The notes under the pieces were generated by a model, which saw only the letters and a program-made list of their open reading frames with translations, did not search any database and was not told the DNA's origin. A program made the position numbers and the translations under genes. Of a stretch of DNA of 9,122 bases, positions 6,011 through 9,122 are shown in pieces (within the stretch, counting starts at the first letter, position 1; each line of letters begins with the position of its first letter). The stretch is from assembly GCA_900759445.1 (NCBI GenBank), contig CAAEVH010000049.1, forward strand, positions 1 to 9,122, written 5' to 3'. The stretch is from an uncultured Raoultella sp. GTDB lineage: Bacteria; Pseudomonadota; Gammaproteobacteria; Enterobacterales; Enterobacteriaceae.

Positions 6011-7227
6011 CATTTCCCATTGAAAAAGTGCGGGCTGATTTTCCGGTCCTGACGCGTGAAGTGAACGGTTTACCGTTGGCGTATCTGGATAGCGCCGCCA
6101 GCGCGCAAAAGCCCAACCAGGTGATTGATGCCGAAGCCGAGTTTTACCGTCATGGCTATGCCGCGGTCCACCGCGGGATCCATACGCTGAGCGCGCAGGC
6201 CACGGAAAAAATGGAGAATGTGCGCAAGCTCGCCTCGCTGTTTATCAACGCCCGTTCAGCTGAAGAACTGGTGTTTGTTCGCGGCACAACGGAAGGTATC
6301 AACCTGGTGGCTAACAGCTGGGGCGGCAGCAATGTGCGGGCGGGCGATAACATTATCATCAGCGAAATGGAGCACCACGCCAATATTGTGCCCTGGCAGA
6401 TGTTGTGCGCCCGCGTAGGTGCAGAACTGCGCGTTATTCCGCTCAATACAGAGGGTACGTTGCAACTGGAAACGCTGCCGACGCTGTTTGACGATCGCAC
6501 GAAACTGCTGGCGATTACCCATGTGTCTAACGTGCTGGGCACGGAAAACCCATTGGTTGAGATGATTGAGCTGGCGCATCAATACGGCGCGAAAGTGCTG
6601 GTGGATGGCGCACAGGCAGTTATGCATCATCAGGTTGATGTGCAGGCGCTGGATTGCGACTTCTATGTTTTCTCTGGGCACAAGCTCTACGGGCCAACCG
6701 GTATTGGCGTTCTGTATGCCAGAGAGTCGTTGCTGCAGGAGATGCCGCCGTGGGAAGGCGGAGGGTCGATGATTGCGACGGTGAGCCTGAGCCAGGGGAC
6801 GACGTGGGCCAAAGCCCCCTGGCGGTTTGAAGCCGGAACGCCAAACACCGGGGGGATTATTGGACTCGGCGCGGCTATTGAATATGTTTCCGCGCTGGGG
6901 CTTACTGAAATCAGCGAATATGAACAATTCCTGATGCGCTATGCGCTGGAACAGCTGGCGGATGTGCCGGATTTAACGCTCTACGGGCCGGATAATCGTC
7001 TGGGGGTGATTGCGTTTAACCTCGGCAAACATCATGCCTATGACGTCGGGAGTTTTCTTGATAACTATGGCATCGCCGTGCGGACAGGGCATCACTGCGC
7101 TATGCCGCTGATGGCCTACTATAACGTTCCTGCGATGTGTCGGGCGTCGATTGCCATGTACAACACCCACGAAGAAGTGGATCGCCTGGTAACGGGCCTC
7201 AAGCGTATTCATCACTTACTGGGATAA
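6007..7227 (+). CDS. sufS: SufS, cysteine desulfurase (pyridoxal phosphate enzyme)
   Basis: SufS converts L-cysteine to L-alanine and holds the released sulfur as a persulfide on an active-site cysteine, passing it to SufE. It belongs to the group II, SufS/CsdA-type class V aminotransferases. The 406 residues equal E. coli SufS. Visible residues are His123 (MEHHAN) over the cofactor ring, Asp200 (LVDGAQA), the cofactor lysine Lys226 ([10 protein letters not shown]), Cys364 as persulfide carrier ([10 protein letters not shown]) and Arg379 (MCRAS), which binds the substrate carboxylate. GGGAGG lies six bases before the ATG, and the start overlaps the sufD stop by four bases. The gene is intact. 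Confidence 0.98.
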   Translation: MTFPIEKVRADFPVLTREVNGLPLAYLDSAASAQKPNQVIDAEAEFYRHGYAAVHRGIHTLSAQATEKMENVRKLASLFINARSAEELVFVRGTTEGINLVANSWGGSNVRAGDNIIISEMEHHANIVPWQMLCARVGAELRVIPLNTEGTLQLETLPTLFDDRTKLLAITHVSNVLGTENPLVEMIELAHQYGAKVLVDGAQAVMHHQVDVQALDCDFYVFSGHKLYGPTGIGVLYARESLLQEMPPWEGGGSMIATVSLSQGTTWAKAPWRFEAGTPNTGGIIGLGAAIEYVSALGLTEISEYEQFLMRYALEQLADVPDLTLYGPDNRLGVIAFNLGKHHAYDVGSFLDNYGIAVRTGHHCAMPLMAYYNVPAMCRASIAMYNTHEEVDRLVTGLKRIHHLLG

Positions 7228-7239
7228 CAGGGAGGCGTT

Positions 7240-7656
7240 ATGGCTGCGCTACCGGATAAAGAAAAGTTGTTGCGTAATTTTCTGCGTTGCGCTAATTGGG
7301 AAGAGAAATACCTGTACATTATTGAACTGGGTCAGCGTTTGCCGGAATTAAATGACGACGATCGTAATACGGAAAATAGCATCCAGGGCTGTCAAAGTCA
7401 GGTATGGATTGTCATGCGTCAGAATGCTGAAGGAATTATTGAATTACAGGGCGACAGCGATGCGGCAATTGTGAAAGGGCTTATCGCTGTCGTATTCATT
7501 TTATATGACCGCATGACCGCCCAGGATATTGTGAATTTTGATGTGCGTCCGTGGTTTGAAAAAATGGCGCTCGCACAGCATCTCACACCGTCTCGTTCAC
7601 AAGGGCTGGAGGCGATGATTCGGGCTATTCGCACCAAAGCCGCAACTCTTAGCTAA
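7240..7656 (+). CDS. sufE: SufE, sulfur-acceptor protein
   Basis: SufE stimulates SufS and shuttles persulfide sulfur from it to SufB, shielding sulfide from the cytoplasm. The protein has 138 residues, as in E. coli, with the acceptor Cys51 in the conserved [11 protein letters not shown]. It starts 12 bases after sufS behind a strong GGGAGG ribosome site and is the last suf gene. No strong terminator follows: the next 117 bases hold a weak hairpin (CACGTC / GACGTG) and a REP element before ldtE, so some read-through into ldtE is possible. Confidence 0.98.
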   Translation: MAALPDKEKLLRNFLRCANWEEKYLYIIELGQRLPELNDDDRNTENSIQGCQSQVWIVMRQNAEGIIELQGDSDAAIVKGLIAVVFILYDRMTAQDIVNFDVRPWFEKMALAQHLTPSRSQGLEAMIRAIRTKAATLS

Positions 7657-7666
7657 ACTGATAAAA

Positions 7667-7689
7667 CACGTCAATTTCAGCTCGACGTG
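7667..7689 (+). other. Weak inverted repeat after sufE
   Basis: CACGTC and GACGTG form a six-base dyad with an 11-base loop shortly after the sufE stop. There is no following T-run, so it is not a convincing terminator. It may help protect the 3' end of the suf transcript together with the REP element. Confidence 0.3.
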
Positions 7690-7719
7690 AAAGAGTGAGG
7701 TAGTGCAACGCAGTGACTC

Positions 7720-7753
7720 GTAGGCCGGATCGGGCGCTCGACGCCGTCCGGCA
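7720..7753. repeat. REP (repetitive extragenic palindromic) element
   Basis: The sequence reads GTAGGCCGGATCGGGCG, then CTCGACGCCGTCCGGCA. GCCGGA pairs with TCCGGC and GGCG with CGCC around a five-base loop, which is the standard enterobacterial REP form. Such elements sit between genes and can stabilise upstream mRNA or bind gyrase and other proteins. Only one unit is present here. Confidence 0.85.
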
Positions 7754-7761
7754 GGAACGCC

Positions 7762-7768
7762 AGGGGGG
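7762..7768 (+). promoter_or_regulatory. Ribosome-binding site deciding the ldtE start
   Basis: AGGGGGG lies five bases before the ATG at 7774. An in-frame GTG at 7768 overlaps this site and so is an unlikely start. Confidence 0.7.
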
Positions 7769-7773
7769 TGAGT

Positions 7774-8778
7774 ATGAAACGCGCGTCTGTTATTACGTTA
7801 ATGCTAATCGGCGCTTACAGCGCTATTCAGGCCGCATGGGCGGTCGATTATCCTTTGCCTCAGGCGAACAGCCGTCTTGTTGGGCAAAATCAAACTTACA
7901 CCGTGCAGGAAGGCGATAAAAACCTACAGGCGATTGCCCGTAAGTTTGATACCGCCGCAATGCTGATCCTTGAAGCCAATAATACTATTGCCCCCGTACC
8001 TAAACCCGGAACGCTGATTACTATTCCCTCGCAATTACTGCTACCGGATGCACCACGAGAAGGCATTATTGTGAATCTGGCGGAACTGCGTCTGTATTAC
8101 TTCCCGCCGGGAGAGAATATTGTTCAGGTTTTCCCAATTGGTATCGGTTTGCAGGGGCTGGAAACGCCGGTAATGGAAACCCGGGTTGGGCAGAAAATCC
8201 CGAATCCGACCTGGACCCCTACAGCAGGCATCCGTAAACGCTCTTTGGAGCGCGGCATAACATTACCGCCGGTAGTACCTGCCGGGCCAAATAACCCGTT
8301 AGGACGCTTTGCACTGCGTCTGGCGCATGGAAACGGTGAATATCTGATCCATGGCACCAGTGCGCCGGACAGCGTGGGACTGCGCGTAAGTTCTGGGTGT
8401 ATTCGCATGAACGCGCCGGACATCAAAGCACTGTTTGCTCAGGTCCGGACAGGAACGCCGGTTCGGGTGATTAATGAGCCGATAAAATATTCGATAGAGC
8501 CGAACGGAATGCGCTATGTCGAGGTGCATCGACCGCTGTCGCCGGAGGAGGAGCAAAACGTCCAGACCATGCCGTATGTGCTGCCAGCCGGTTTTACCCA
8601 GTTTAAAGACAATAAAGCCGTGGATAACAGTTTGGTGGAAAGAGCCTTGTATCGTCGTGCGGGCTATCCGGTCACCGTAACGGCCGGGCAAGCGTCGGTC
8701 GTAAGCAATGGCGCGGAAGTGAAGTCTGCACAGAATGGCGTGCCGGGAGAGGATGCAGAGGTGCGCGCTACGCAATAA
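7774..8778 (+). CDS. ldtE: LdtE (YnhG), periplasmic L,D-transpeptidase
   Basis: LdtE makes 3-3 (meso-diaminopimelate to meso-diaminopimelate) cross-links in peptidoglycan, a reaction not blocked by most penicillins. In E. coli it works with LdtD in wall remodelling and outer-membrane stress. The 334-residue product begins with a signal peptide ([10 protein letters not shown]… cleaved near AWA-VDYP, about residue 23). It has a LysM peptidoglycan-binding domain at about 41-86 ([10 protein letters not shown]…) and a YkuD catalytic domain at about 97-233, with His193-Gly194 and the SSGCIRMN motif (Cys209 nucleophile). The C-terminal tail from about 300 is variable and low in complexity. The ATG at 7774 gives the E. 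coli length. It lies 117 bases past sufE in the same direction and converges with lpp. Confidence 0.96.
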   Translation: MKRASVITLMLIGAYSAIQAAWAVDYPLPQANSRLVGQNQTYTVQEGDKNLQAIARKFDTAAMLILEANNTIAPVPKPGTLITIPSQLLLPDAPREGIIVNLAELRLYYFPPGENIVQVFPIGIGLQGLETPVMETRVGQKIPNPTWTPTAGIRKRSLERGITLPPVVPAGPNNPLGRFALRLAHGNGEYLIHGTSAPDSVGLRVSSGCIRMNAPDIKALFAQVRTGTPVRVINEPIKYSIEPNGMRYVEVHRPLSPEEEQNVQTMPYVLPAGFTQFKDNKAVDNSLVERALYRRAGYPVTVTAGQASVVSNGAEVKSAQNGVPGEDAEVRATQ

Positions 8779-8800
8779 CAGGGAAGGGAAATTCAGAGCA

Positions 8801-8832
8801 AAAAAAATGGCGCACAATGTGCGCCATTTTTA
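8801..8832. terminator. Bidirectional terminator between ldtE and lpp
   Basis: GGCGCAC and GTGCGCC form a seven-base GC-rich stem with a three-base loop. It is flanked by an A-run on the left and a T-run on the right, which extend the stem and serve as U-tracts on either strand. It lies 14 bases past the lpp stop on the minus strand and 22 bases past the ldtE stop on the plus strand, so it ends both transcripts. It is the familiar lpp terminator. Confidence 0.93.
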
Positions 8833-8846
8833 TTACACAGATACTA

Positions 8847-9122
<276 letters not shown>

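Noticed and set aside
5477..6927. Long minus-strand frames opposite sufD and sufS (up to 223 codons)
   Set aside because: They are antisense shadows of strongly conserved genes, rich in Arg, His and Pro, without family features or ribosome sites.
7768..7773. GTG start for ldtE
   Set aside because: The codon lies in the ribosome-binding site; the ATG at 7774 yields the normal signal peptide and 334 residues.

Overview
The window is enterobacterial chromosome, most like Citrobacter or a close relative. The Suf proteins, LdtE and Lpp match Escherichia coli and Salmonella proteins in length and almost residue by residue, and the 58-residue mature Lpp differs from E. coli mainly by Ala for Met near its C-terminus. 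The genus is judged from remembered protein sequences, so treat it as likely rather than proven.

Layout. (1) Positions 1-208 hold no recognisable gene; there is a perfect 11-bp stem-loop at 171-196. (2) Positions 209-1412, minus strand, carry a tight three-gene cassette: an orphan type VI secretion Hcp tube protein, a Tlde1-like (DUF2778) peptidoglycan-targeting effector with an L,D-transpeptidase-type His...SNGC motif, and a small two-helix membrane protein that is probably its immunity partner. The start and stop codons of the three genes overlap. No other type VI structural genes are present, so the cassette probably relies on an apparatus encoded elsewhere. (3) Positions 1413-2136 are AT-rich and non-coding. 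The half nearest sufA holds the suf control region in the order known from E. coli: OxyR-like site, IHF site, IscR-type site, Fur box and promoter. (4) Positions 2137-7656 are the complete sufABCDSE operon for iron-sulfur cluster assembly under iron limitation and oxidative stress. (5) A single REP element lies at 7720-7753. (6) ldtE (ynhG), a periplasmic L,D-transpeptidase, is at 7774-8778. (7) lpp (Braun lipoprotein) is on the minus strand, converging on ldtE across a shared bidirectional terminator. The window ends in the lpp leader, about where the transcript starts in E. coli.

How the genes work together. SufS removes sulfur from cysteine and passes it as persulfide to SufE, which hands it to the SufBC2D scaffold. 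SufC ATPase drives assembly, and SufA is a carrier of finished clusters. LdtE and Lpp belong to cell-envelope maintenance. The hcp cassette is accessory DNA for competition between bacteria, placed where E. coli has ydiH and other housekeeping genes upstream of sufA.

No wholly new system is evident. The part most worth study is the hcp-effector-immunity cassette, especially its small, divergent immunity candidate and the undefined DNA on either side of it.
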